From contig JBKQWF010000006.1 in NCBI GenBank assembly GCA_052139695.1, positions 1 through 48,975 on the forward strand: 48,975 nt of DNA, given 5' to 3'. Position numbers and translations under genes: made by a program. Source of the stretch: PLGF01 sp052139695. Lineage in GTDB: Bacteria > Verrucomicrobiota > Verrucomicrobiia > Limisphaerales > Palsa-1400. Below, piece after piece: positions 41,653 to 48,975 of this stretch (positions are counted from its first letter, which is position 1; every line of letters starts with the position of its first letter). The notes beneath the pieces are model-generated. The model worked only from the letters and a program-made list of their open reading frames with translations, had not been told where the DNA came from and made no database searches.

Positions 41653-42546
41653 TCAGAATCCCTGTGCTACCACCCGATAAAATCTCTCAGGCTGTCCGAT
41701 GGCATTTGTATCAGGATACACGTAGGGGCTTGCCTGCAAAACAATGTTTGAAACTAAGGTTGTCCAGTTCGTGGACGAAACATCATTGACGTACTGTATG
41801 CTGTAGGTCTGATTAGTCAGGCCAGCAATTGTAATCGTCGGCACAGCGATAATCCCCGTTGTGAATGACTGGTAAAGCTCTGACACTTCATTGGATGAAA
41901 GCACGCGGTTGTAAATGCGAACTTCATTGATTGCGCCGGAAAATGCTTGGGTGCTTGGAAATCCCCCAATCGTGAGAGATGAAAATCCAGTTTGGAGTCC
42001 GATTCCAAGTGAACCCTTTTCTACTCCGTCAATAAAAATTGAAAGGTTGGCTCCATCGTATTCAACGACAACGTTGTGCCAGTTTGCATCCACAACGACG
42101 CCTGAATTTACGTCATCCCCGCCACCCCAAGATTGTCCCTGCCAAGTGTATGGAGAACTATTGTTAATGATTCCAAATGACTTTTTGTTTTGGGCAGTTC
42201 CCCAAAAGATGAGGTTTTCTCCTAGTGCTTTCGTTTGCGCCTTTGCCCAAAGAGAAACGGTTCTTGGTGCTGCGCCAGTCGGTAGGTCTGGAATGTTGCA
42301 GGTTATTGAACTGTTCGAGCCATTGAAAAGAAACGCCATTCCCGCCACCCCAAAGCGGTCTTCCGTCGGTGTCGCACCCGCGATTGTTCCACTATTACCA
42401 TTGCCACTGGCGTCAATGGCTGTGCCGTTCAACGGGTAGTACGCAATCAATCCGTTTGTGATGAATCCGCCAGACTCCTGAGCGCCTGAGTTCGCCGCCA
42501 AAAGACAAAGTCCTGCCATTAGAGTAGTTAAGTGAATTGATTTCAT
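41653..42546 (-). CDS. Secreted LamG-domain protein carried by the element
   Basis: A 297-residue exported protein. The signal peptide is KSIHLTTLMAGLCLLAANSG; a LamG/concanavalin-type lectin fold spans about 30-225 (GLIAYYPLNGTAIDASGNGN, GAINEVRIYNRVLSSNEVSE). The end (TYSIQYVNDVSSTNW...FYRVVAQGF) is the C-terminal module seen on host secreted proteins. Start ATG 42546; four extra codons upstream are ignored, and no clear ribosome binding site is seen. LamG domains bind sugars or proteins, so an adhesive or surface-exclusion role is possible. Its base composition is less AT-rich than the core operon, suggesting separate acquisition, perhaps from a verrucomicrobial host. Confidence 0.87.
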   Translation of the reverse strand: MKSIHLTTLMAGLCLLAANSGAQESGGFITNGLIAYYPLNGTAIDASGNGNSGTIAGATPTEDRFGVAGMAFLFNGSNSSITCNIPDLPTGAAPRTVSLWAKAQTKALGENLIFWGTAQNKKSFGIINNSSPYTWQGQSWGGGDDVNSGVVVDANWHNVVVEYDGANLSIFIDGVEKGSLGIGLQTGFSSLTIGGFPSTQAFSGAINEVRIYNRVLSSNEVSELYQSFTTGIIAVPTITIAGLTNQTYSIQYVNDVSSTNWTTLVSNIVLQASPYVYPDTNAIGQPERFYRVVAQGF

Positions 42547-42715
42547 AATAATATGCAATCTGATGCTTTTTGTTTTTTACTTATGGTTTCGATGGATTCC
42601 CGCTTGAGCATCCATTTGACAATTCGACATTGCTCCTTTCTGCATTTAATGCAAGCGTTTAAACTCCGCCTATAGTCCCTGTTCCATTCGTTCTTCACGC
42701 TGTCAAAATTCGGGC

Positions 42716-42994
42716 GTGGTCAAAAGAGATTTGAGTAAAGCCTTTGGCGTTGTGCTTCGCAACGAACGAAGGGCAAAAGAATTCAGTCAGGAAAAATTAA
42801 GCGAGCTTGCGGACGTGGACGTGAAGATGATTGGGCGGATTGAGACCTTCATTCGCAACCCAAGCCTGAATCTTGCTGATTCGCTCGCTCACGCGCTTGG
42901 CGTGCCTCTGTCAAAGATGATAAAGGAGGCCGAAGCACTGAGGCAGGCAGAATCGACCCCAAAGAAGTATATGAAAGGAGAACAAGCAGTTTAA
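42716..42994 (+). CDS. XRE-family helix-turn-helix regulator
   Basis: A 92-residue protein with a Cro/C1-type domain: FGVVLRNERRAKEFSQEKLS then ELADVDVKMIGRIE, and NLADSLAHALGVPLSKM as the closing helices. Start is GTG 42716 (MVKRDLSKAFG). A charged C-terminal tail follows. It is divergent from the LamG gene and the last gene before the right end, a typical place for a repressor of element functions. Confidence 0.82.
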   Translation: MVKRDLSKAFGVVLRNERRAKEFSQEKLSELADVDVKMIGRIETFIRNPSLNLADSLAHALGVPLSKMIKEAEALRQAESTPKKYMKGEQAV

Positions 42995-43416
42995 ATGATA
43001 GTTTAGGCAATGATTTTTCTTTGTTTTCACCTATTGTTTCAACTAATCCCAAGGGAACCGAGACCTCTAGGGGCAGATGACGGTTTTGGCTTTGATAAAC
43101 CACGTTATCGTTAATCTTGCCAAAGTTTTAAAGGGGTTTTAGGGTGGTATGTCAAAGATATATTCGCGAAATAAGCGCAGTTTCGACCGATAAGCGCCCA
43201 AATATGGGGACGGGCATCCGCAAGCCGTTGGATTTGGGAATTTTCGGGGTCTGCCCATGTGATACTCAAATGTGATACTCCACGGTCAAAAATGCGTCCA
43301 AGGGCGTCCCGCCTTGTCTAAGCGTCATTCTCAAGAACCCTTAGTTATCATAGGTAAAGGCGACGCTGACCAGCAGTGTCCAACTCTGGAAAAATGCGGG
43401 AAATTCCTGTAAAGCA
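42995..43416. other. Right arm of the element, non-coding
   Basis: About 420 bp with no convincing gene. It contains two ATGTGATACT repeats (43257-43266 and 43270-43279), 3 bp apart, that match the copy beside the left att site. Near 43300 a GGGCGTCCCGCC stretch resembles GC-rich repeats of host intergenic DNA. Confidence 0.5.
43257..43279. repeat. Two tandem arm-type repeats near the right end
   Basis: ATGTGATACT occurs at 43257-43266 and 43270-43279, both in the same orientation as the left copy at 36773-36782. The positions, inside the element near both ends, fit integrase arm-binding or excisionase sites. Confidence 0.6.
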
Positions 43417-43457
43417 ATTAAGAGTCAGCTGCTCTGACCAACTGAGCTACCGAGGCA
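43417..43457. repeat. Right attachment site (attR): 5' half of tRNA-Lys
   Basis: Exact 41-bp copy of 36669-36709. The T-arm and 3' acceptor half are absent, so this is not a tRNA gene. By the integration model this copy is the original chromosomal 5' half, still attached to its native upstream DNA. Confidence 0.9.
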
Positions 43458-43479
43458 CTACGGAAATCCAAATTCTGCT

Positions 43480-43750
43480 TGCTTTGTCCTTCTTTCGCGT
43501 CGCGAAACGCAATGAGACGCAAAGAGCCAAAAGAGCCCGGAAAAACGCGTGGAACAAAGTCCATGACACCAGGGGAAATCGAGTGCGTGGACTCTGGGTG
43601 CGCAACGGGCGTTATTACGCGCAGGTGCGAGTCCACAACTGGGTTGGCCGGGTTCCTCTCGAACATGCCGAAACCCTGCCACAGGCCCTCACGGCGTGGC
43701 AAGAACTTAAGTCGAAGATTCGGGCAGGCAAGTTCGCTGTGTCGTGACAC
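43480..43750 (+). pseudogene. N-terminal remnant of a second tyrosine integrase
   Basis: The frame through this stretch gives RGNRVRGLWVRNGRYYAQVR, then VPLEHAETLPQALTAWQELK, which is the arm-binding N-terminal domain of a tyrosine integrase of another lineage than the intact one. It stops after about 90 residues with no core-binding or catalytic domain. It sits about 25-50 bp from the tRNA 5' half in the same orientation as the intact integrase, as expected for an older element at this site. The frame runs in from the att copy, so the original start is unclear. Confidence 0.6.
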
Positions 43751-43959
43751 TGTAATCGGTGGAGGCGGGAGCTAGACGGCAGTGAATTGGTTCGGGGAGG
43801 AGGTTCTCAGGGCACGGAACGATCTTGGGATTGCCGTCGCGCAATAGATCGGGTTTTCCAGAGGCCGTTCAAATTCGAGCCGACACTTTTAGCGGGGATC
43901 GGCCGGCGTGTCCCCCCAGTTGTCCAGGCGACCTTTTTGACCCCTTTTCTTTTCGACAG

Positions 43960-45753
43960 CTAATCCGGCGGTTCCAGCACGCGGAAGAAGTCGGCCGGGG
44001 GCGAGGTGGCGGGAAACTCGAAATTCACCCACAAACCGTCGCCGATAAGGGTCGTGTAGGTTACCCAGTTGGTGGTCGAGAGATCGGAGTTTCGCTGGAT
44101 GGTGTAGCTTTGGCCCAAAGCCGTGGGGAAACCCAGGGTCCAGAGGCCGCCTTCCGGCGGCGGCGCGTAAATCGTCACCGGGATCGGAACAAGCGGAACA
44201 TTCGGGCCAAGGACAGTCAGCGAGGCCACCAGGCTTGTGACGCTGCCGTAAGCATTGCTCACAATGACGTCGTAGCTGCCGGCATCGTCCCCCGCGACAG
44301 TCAATGATAAGATGCTGGACGCGACGCCAAAGACTCCCAGGCTGTCGGCCAGATTGGTCCCGTTTCTCTGCCACTGGTAGGCCAAGGGTGGAGTGCCTGC
44401 TGCCTGCACCGCAAAGCTGGCCGCAGTGCCATTGCTGGCAGAAATTGAGACGGGCTGGGTAACGATCCAGGGCGGTTCGTCGCCGGGGCTGACGCGGAAA
44501 ATTGTTCCTTGCGGGATTCCGGAAGAAGTCGTCGGGCCTCCGTAGTTGGCCATGCCGTAAAAATTGCCGTCAGTGGCTTGCACCAGCGCGGTTTCGGGAA
44601 ACGCGCCGTCAAGGCCGTTAGTGAATTGATAGAGAGTGATGAAATCCCCACCGGCGCCCACACTGAAAACGCCGCCGCCATTAGGGCTCGCTGAGATTGC
44701 ACCGGGCACAGTGCCATAAAAACGGCCATCGCTCCCCTGCGCCAGTCCGGCTTGGGGCCCCTGGCCGCCCCCGCCCAAATGGCCGACTGTAGTCAGCGAT
44801 CCAGTGGAATTGATCGCGAACACCGTGCCGCTTGTCAATGGGCCGGCGCCGTTTTGGCCGCTGGTCGTTCCGTAAAAATTGCCGTTGCTGGCTAGCATCA
44901 GCGCGCCATAGGGCGTCTTGCCATCACTGCCGCCCCTAAACGAATGCAAAGGCGTGAATGCCCCAGTGGAGGTGATTTTAAAGACTGTGCCGTTGCTGTA
45001 GGCCCCGCCAGCGGAAGCCGTGCCGTAGAAGTTGCCGTCAGTGCCCTGCACCACTCCGGCCCAGGGGTTGGCGCCGTCCAGCCCGTTGGTGAAGGAATAC
45101 AAGCTCGTCAGTGTTCCATTGGTGGTGATTTTAAACACGGTGCCGCAGGTATTGGTGCCGCCGGAATAAGTCGTGCCGTACAAATAGCCGTCGCTACCCT
45201 GCACCAGAGCGCCAATCGGATTCCACCCATCCATACCGTCGATAAACGAACGCACCGTGACGAAACCACCACTGGCGCTCATTTGGAAGACGGTGCCGTA
45301 ATTGTTGGCGCCGCCGGAGAAAGTCGTCCCGTAAAAAAAGCCGTTGCTCGCCTGCACCAGCGCGCCCCAAGGGGTTCCGCCATCACTGCCGCCCGTAAAC
45401 GAATGCAAAAGCGTAAATGCTCCAGTGACGCTGATTTTGAAGGCGCTGCCTCGGTCGTAGGCCCCAGCGTCGCTGAAGGTCAAGCCGTAGAGATAGCCAT
45501 CAGCACCCTGAATCAGGCCGGGCATGTTGACGCTGGCATCATAGTCAGGGTTTCTGCCGAATGTATGGATTACCGTCAAAACGCCGGCGGCAAAGACATT
45601 CAGAGTCGGCAGCGCCAGGGTGGCCGCGAGGAGCAGCCGCGCCAGAAGGGCCAAAGCCGGGCGTGTGCCAGGCGCGCGCTTAGGGTTTGCAAGACGGGAG
45701 CCGCGGATGCGGCGGGCGGGCCGATTTGGGAACGGTTTCAGTTCGGCTTTCAT
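43960..45753 (-). CDS. Secreted GloVer-repeat protein with Ig-like domain
   Basis: A 597-residue exported protein. After a long signal region (Arg-rich start, then LLARLLLAATLALPTLNVFA) come about eight GloVer repeats (residues about 57-430), each with the pattern L-x-S-F-T...D-G...LVQ-x-D-G-x-x-Y-G-T...GG...G-T-V-F. An immunoglobulin-like domain follows (about 435-520: PWIVTQPVSISASNGTAASF, AYQWQRNGTNLADS, AGSYDVIVSNAYGSVTS). The C-terminus (SYTIQRNSDLSTTNW...FFRVLEPPD) is the shared module. Repeats of this kind are predicted to form beta-propellers; binding or surface function is inferred. The gene lies between element debris and the uronate-isomerase/membrane protein pair. Confidence 0.88.
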   Translation of the reverse strand: MKAELKPFPNRPARRIRGSRLANPKRAPGTRPALALLARLLLAATLALPTLNVFAAGVLTVIHTFGRNPDYDASVNMPGLIQGADGYLYGLTFSDAGAYDRGSAFKISVTGAFTLLHSFTGGSDGGTPWGALVQASNGFFYGTTFSGGANNYGTVFQMSASGGFVTVRSFIDGMDGWNPIGALVQGSDGYLYGTTYSGGTNTCGTVFKITTNGTLTSLYSFTNGLDGANPWAGVVQGTDGNFYGTASAGGAYSNGTVFKITSTGAFTPLHSFRGGSDGKTPYGALMLASNGNFYGTTSGQNGAGPLTSGTVFAINSTGSLTTVGHLGGGGQGPQAGLAQGSDGRFYGTVPGAISASPNGGGVFSVGAGGDFITLYQFTNGLDGAFPETALVQATDGNFYGMANYGGPTTSSGIPQGTIFRVSPGDEPPWIVTQPVSISASNGTAASFAVQAAGTPPLAYQWQRNGTNLADSLGVFGVASSILSLTVAGDDAGSYDVIVSNAYGSVTSLVASLTVLGPNVPLVPIPVTIYAPPPEGGLWTLGFPTALGQSYTIQRNSDLSTTNWVTYTTLIGDGLWVNFEFPATSPPADFFRVLEPPD

Positions 45754-45953
45754 GAATCCCGGTCAACAAGAAGTGTGGCCCAAAACGGACAAGATGGCAA
45801 GCTGGAGATTATTTGGTCATTTGGAGTCAAGCTGTGTGGGAGATTCGGTTGTCGGTGCAATATAGGCATAGAAAAAGTTGTGCATGGGATGCGGTCACCA
45901 ACGGGTTAGCCGCATACCACAGGTGGGGCAGAGCTGCTGCTCCTCCCTAATGT

Positions 45954-45992
45954 CAGGGCGGTGCGGCAGCGCCGCCCCACCAGGGGGGAGTT
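45954..45992. repeat. Partial copy of the interspersed repeat (first hairpin)
   Basis: AGGGCGGTGCGGCAGC/GCCGCCCCACCA matches the first half of the repeat at 12851-12938. The second hairpin (GGGCGTTGC stem) is absent. It lies between two minus-strand genes. Confidence 0.55.
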
Positions 45993-46068
45993 TACTTTTT
46001 GGTGGACCGTCTGGAGGCATCGATGGCTTCGGCGGGACGCCCGCGCTCCTTAAACCATTTGGTGTGGG

Positions 46069-47520
46069 CTAATGTTTTGCGGCGGGCAGGCGGCCGATCC
46101 ATAGGCTCCCGAAGGCGCGTTTCCATTCCAAGGGAGCGAGAACTGGCTCCGTCGGCGCTTCCACCGCCAGGCGGTCCTCCGGCCGCATCTTGTTGACCCA
46201 GGGTTGGAAGGCTTCCATCGCACCTCCGCTGCGCTGGATGTCGCGGTATATTCTGAGATCGTCGGGCGGCATGAGGGCGGGTTCAAAACCAACGATATAG
46301 CGCCAATCGCCCCGCGGATTCTTAAAGAAAGTGTTGTAGAAAAAGCGCATGCTGCCGGCGTAAAAAATGCCGTCTTTCCCCGGCATCCAGCCTGCCAGCT
46401 TGGGGTCGGCTCCGTCGAGAAACGTCTCCTGAAGAGAGGCGGAGTAGCGGCGGCCCAAATCGTTGCCCGCGTCAAGGTAAAGAGGAACGACGAGCAGCCC
46501 GCACGCGAGCAAGCGCCTGGCTCCGCTGCCATCCCACAAATCCTGGAAACTGTCGTCAAACTGCATGGCCATCCAGACCAGGGCCGCGGGCATTCCCCAA
46601 TCGGCCCAAAAACGATCCGCCGTAAAACCGAGGATCCAATTGAGCACGATCATCCAGAACACCGGTTGCGAGACCAGCGATGTGGCAACCTTTCCTTGCT
46701 GCCGGCGCCAGACGTAAACAAGGGCCAGGAGGCAAAGGGTGGCAAATTCCCCCGCGCTGGGCTGGAATTCTCCGACGAGCATCCAGTTAGGCAAATGTTC
46801 CTGGAAGATGCACAGAGCGACAAAAGGCGCCTCTTTGAGAAAGACCCACGGCTGGCCGGTGAGCAGGGCGCCAGCAATGGTCCCGGCCACCCAACAGGCT
46901 GTCAACCAAACTGCCGTACGCCATCGTTGCGCCAGCAGAAAGGCCGCCAGCACCAAGACCCAGAGATACCATGTCCCATGCATCCAAACTGAAAGCGCGA
47001 ATCCAAAGCAAGTGGCCGCCACCTTCCACCAGGGTGGATTGCGCCCTGTCTCCTTCGACCATGAAAAGAGCAAGCCGATGAGGATGGCCTCGGTTAGCAA
47101 GTAGGGGCGCCCCTGGGTCCAGCGGGTCATCAATTCTGGAATCGCGACCAGTTCCGCCAGGACGGCGGCCAGCCATGCTTCCGGATGGCGCACCCAGAAC
47201 AGGGGAAGGCACAGCACAGCCAGGAGCATGCTTGTGACTGAAAAACTGACCAACGCATCCTCATCGCATCCGAAGTGCCGGTGCAGTTCGCCGAGCCACC
47301 ATTCCCAACCGGGGCTATGATCGACGACGTATTCCGGGCGCATGACGACAATTTGGGAATACGGTTTGCCGGCGAACGGTTTGGCGGCATGGCGGCGGGC
47401 GTCTCCGGCGGGAATGAAGCCGTAGCTGAGGATTTTCAGGCAGATGAGCAGGGCGACCAGCACGGCGGCGGTCCAGCAGAGCAAAGGGGCAAAACGCTCA
47501 AGTGCGGCGCGATTATTCAT
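46069..47520 (-). CDS. Polytopic membrane protein of unknown function (GT-C-like topology)
   Basis: A 483-residue protein with about nine or ten hydrophobic helices (for example APLLCWTAAVLVALLICLKI, SMLLAVLCLPLFWV, YLWVLVLAAFLLA). After helix 1 comes an extracytoplasmic loop with GFIPAGDARRHAAKPF; an acidic motif there and the helix count recall GT-C glycosyltransferases, but I cannot assign it to one. The C-terminal 100 residues are soluble. Start ATG 47520 is chosen over an open frame 34 codons longer, which would overlap the upstream gene. It follows the uronate-isomerase-like gene by 16 bp, so they are probably co-transcribed. Confidence 0.78.
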   Translation of the reverse strand: MNNRAALERFAPLLCWTAAVLVALLICLKILSYGFIPAGDARRHAAKPFAGKPYSQIVVMRPEYVVDHSPGWEWWLGELHRHFGCDEDALVSFSVTSMLLAVLCLPLFWVRHPEAWLAAVLAELVAIPELMTRWTQGRPYLLTEAILIGLLFSWSKETGRNPPWWKVAATCFGFALSVWMHGTWYLWVLVLAAFLLAQRWRTAVWLTACWVAGTIAGALLTGQPWVFLKEAPFVALCIFQEHLPNWMLVGEFQPSAGEFATLCLLALVYVWRRQQGKVATSLVSQPVFWMIVLNWILGFTADRFWADWGMPAALVWMAMQFDDSFQDLWDGSGARRLLACGLLVVPLYLDAGNDLGRRYSASLQETFLDGADPKLAGWMPGKDGIFYAGSMRFFYNTFFKNPRGDWRYIVGFEPALMPPDDLRIYRDIQRSGGAMEAFQPWVNKMRPEDRLAVEAPTEPVLAPLEWKRAFGSLWIGRLPAAKH

Positions 47521-47536
47521 TATACAGCGCCCGGCG

Positions 47537-48886
47537 CTAGTCATTCCACTTTGCCGGGACCATGCCTCCCAGCGTTTGGGGCGTTTGATAAAGAATTTGG
47601 CGGGCGATGTTGGTCGCGTCATTCAAGCTGTACTGGCCCTGCGACACCTTTTCCGCCAGCACGCGCGCCATCTGCTTGCGCACGATGACGGCCTTGGCGT
47701 AAGACCATTCGACCGTGTAAGCGTCGGAGAAGAACCCCACTTGTTTATTGAGCGGGACCATGTCCAAACGCTCCGCCATGACCTGGCGGATGGTTCCCGG
47801 GAAGAAATTGTGCCACCAATAACCGGCCAGGCTGAAATTGGGCAGCTCACGGCACATCGTGCAAAGGGTCTGGTTGGCGTGGAGGCTGGAAAGAAAACAT
47901 TGGAACCGGAGCCGCGGATGCCTGCTCACGATGGCGGCCAGTTGTCCCAACGTTTTCTGCGAAAGCCGGCTGATCGTTTCAAAGGGAACCGGCTCGGCGC
48001 CCAGGCTGAACTGAAACAGGATTTGATCGCCGTGTTTTTCCAGCCCGGCCAGGAATGCCTCCCCGATATATGCCGCGTAGATGTCCCGTTCCCGGGGGCC
48101 CGCTTGCGCGCGACGGCTCAACGCGGCCGCCATTTCCTGGTCGCTGGGCAACGTATAGTCGATGTCGGTTGAGATGCCAGTGGCGGTTGAGATGACTTGG
48201 TCGTAAGGAATGCTCTTCGTGTAATGTTCAATGGCCGCGTGAACGTCCTCCAGCGTTTTGATGACGCGGTCCGGGGCGGGACGGGCACCCCCTCCAATGG
48301 TCACGGGTTGTTCCGGCGGACGGCCCCAAGTACGTTCCAGGTCATACACCGCCGTATCGTATTCGCCCCATTGCGTGCGCATGAACATGCCCCACTCCAA
48401 AGAATACTGCAGAATGTCGTCTCCCTCCCCTTGGCCGCGTCGACAATATTCGGCACAGGTGCGTTCGATGTTGACACGCTTGAGAATGGCACGCGGCCAA
48501 GTGCTATCGCCCGCCCTCTCCCGAATCAGGTCGTCCAACTGCCGCCAATTCTCGGACGTGACGGGCCGGCGCCAGTTGTAGAGCTCGCCCAAAATGGTGC
48601 GCACGCCCCACCAGCCGCTGGTATTCTGGATGAAAGGCAAGAAGGCCAGCGCCTCTTGAATGCGCGCGTGCGCCTCTTGGGTTGATGGCCAATTGGGAAA
48701 CTGGGTAAGGCGCGCCCCGCTGGGGCAGCCGGCCGCGTAAAGCTCGGTCACGAGCATGTGGTAGAGCAAAACATCGTGCAACCCTTGCGCGGCCAGCTTC
48801 GCTCCGCATAGATGCGTATGGACATCCAGCACCGGCACTTCGGCCAGGGCGTCTTCCAGTCGTTCGATGGCAATGGCGGTATTCAT
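47537..48886 (-). CDS. Uronate isomerase-like (amidohydrolase superfamily) protein
   Basis: A 449-residue TIM-barrel protein. The first strand has the metal motif VLDVHTHL (about 19-26), and the middle and end (SLAGYWWHNFFPGTIRQVMA, FFSDAYTVEWSYAK) resemble the glucuronate isomerase (UxaC) family. UxaC interconverts glucuronate and fructuronate, or galacturonate and tagaturonate. Length is slightly short (usual about 465-470). Sequence is divergent from classical UxaC, so a different substrate is possible. No uronate-pathway genes (uxuA, kdgK) are adjacent. It is followed by the membrane protein gene. Confidence 0.78.
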   Translation of the reverse strand: MNTAIAIERLEDALAEVPVLDVHTHLCGAKLAAQGLHDVLLYHMLVTELYAAGCPSGARLTQFPNWPSTQEAHARIQEALAFLPFIQNTSGWWGVRTILGELYNWRRPVTSENWRQLDDLIRERAGDSTWPRAILKRVNIERTCAEYCRRGQGEGDDILQYSLEWGMFMRTQWGEYDTAVYDLERTWGRPPEQPVTIGGGARPAPDRVIKTLEDVHAAIEHYTKSIPYDQVISTATGISTDIDYTLPSDQEMAAALSRRAQAGPRERDIYAAYIGEAFLAGLEKHGDQILFQFSLGAEPVPFETISRLSQKTLGQLAAIVSRHPRLRFQCFLSSLHANQTLCTMCRELPNFSLAGYWWHNFFPGTIRQVMAERLDMVPLNKQVGFFSDAYTVEWSYAKAVIVRKQMARVLAEKVSQGQYSLNDATNIARQILYQTPQTLGGMVPAKWND

Positions 48887-48930
48887 AGTCGCTTTTTAAT
48901 TTGAAAAAAATTTGAAATGTTTTTTATATT

Positions 48931-48975
48931 TTGGGGGCGCGGCCGCGCCGCCCCCCCACCAGGACCGGGGGGGGG
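48931..48975. repeat. GC-rich repeat at the right edge (partial copy)
   Basis: GGGGGCGCGGC and GCGCCGCCCCC with the trailing CACCAGG match the first hairpin of the interspersed repeat. It ends in a G homopolymer where the window stops, so the copy may be incomplete. Confidence 0.5.

Larger units (their letters stand above)
36669..43457. mobile_element. Integrative element with HUH Rep in tRNA-Lys
   Basis: The unit is about 6.75 kb, bounded by the 41-bp direct repeats. Gene order from the left: integrase (+), excisionase-like protein (-), a five-gene minus operon of small AT-rich genes (four unrecognised proteins plus a leading helix-turn-helix protein), HUH Rep (+), 29-residue membrane peptide (+), LamG exported protein (-) and an XRE regulator (+). 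The interior, especially 38150-41560, is strikingly AT-rich compared with flanking DNA. There are no capsid, terminase, Zot-like, relaxase or conjugation genes that I can recognise. An integrating rolling-circle plasmid, a satellite or a new small integrative element are all possible. Confidence 0.85.

Noticed and set aside
41459..41680. 73-residue + strand frame overlapping the rep end
   Set aside because: It overlaps the rep stop in another frame, and then continues through the LamG terminator; the 29-residue frame at 41473 has the correctly spaced ribosome binding site instead.
36669..43457. Interpretation of the element as a filamentous (inovirus-like) prophage
   Set aside because: Rep and a small membrane peptide fit, but no Zot-like ATPase or convincing coat gene set is visible, so I leave the element type open.
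43376..43479. Start of a 123-residue frame running through the right att site
   Set aside because: This part is the antisense of the tRNA half and its flank; only the downstream section (from about 43480) resembles an integrase domain.

Overview
The window looks like a chromosome segment of a Verrucomicrobiota bacterium, probably of the Pedosphaera/Limisphaera-like lineage. The evidence is the protein families: tandem GloVer repeats (TIGR03803 type), large secreted LamG proteins, an H-X9-DG prepilin, an NPCBM-domain glycoside-hydrolase-like protein, a YncE/alkaline-phosphatase fusion, and a remnant carrying an IIPASALG-type Tat signal. The host DNA is GC-rich, judged by eye rather than computed.

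Layout. 1-9125: two very large secreted proteins on the + strand, a triple-LamG protein and a GloVer protein fused to a lipase-like domain whose nucleophile Ser is Gly. 9122-12798: an AI-2E family permease, a GloVer gene fragment, malate dehydrogenase and purE. 12959-17903: a tightly packed minus-strand run ispF, small protein, C26 amidotransferase, sigma-54 response regulator, DsbD. 18172-25608: CAP-domain secreted protein, Ala-rich secreted protein, HNH protein, RNase PH, YqgE, transketolase and tRNA-Arg(CCG). 25674-34626: carbohydrate and surface functions (frameshifted NPCBM protein, esterase, FG-GAP protein, propeller/phosphatase) around a patch of gene debris. 35196-36708: H-X9-DG prepilin, a LigD remnant and tRNA-Lys(CTT).

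The most unusual part is 36669-43457. It is an AT-rich integrative element of about 6.7 kb bounded by a perfect 41-bp direct repeat. The repeat is the 5' half of tRNA-Lys (anticodon loop to 5' end), so the element replaces the 5' half and the promoter side of the tRNA rather than the usual 3' half. It encodes a tyrosine integrase, three small DNA-binding proteins, four unrecognised proteins in a compact minus-strand operon, an HUH (rolling-circle-type) Rep, a 29-residue membrane microprotein translated directly after Rep, and a secreted LamG protein. Three copies of ATGTGATACT near the two ends look like integrase arm sites, and a perfect 12-bp hairpin lies in the divergent region before rep. 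A decayed integrase just outside the right att copy suggests an older insertion at the same tRNA.

43960-48975: another GloVer/Ig secreted protein, a polytopic membrane protein, and a uronate-isomerase-like protein. Six secreted proteins in the window, including the one on the element, end in a similar module of about 45-70 residues finishing in F-[FY]-R-[VL], a candidate undescribed C-terminal sorting or anchoring domain. A two-hairpin interspersed repeat occurs in at least two full and two partial copies between genes.
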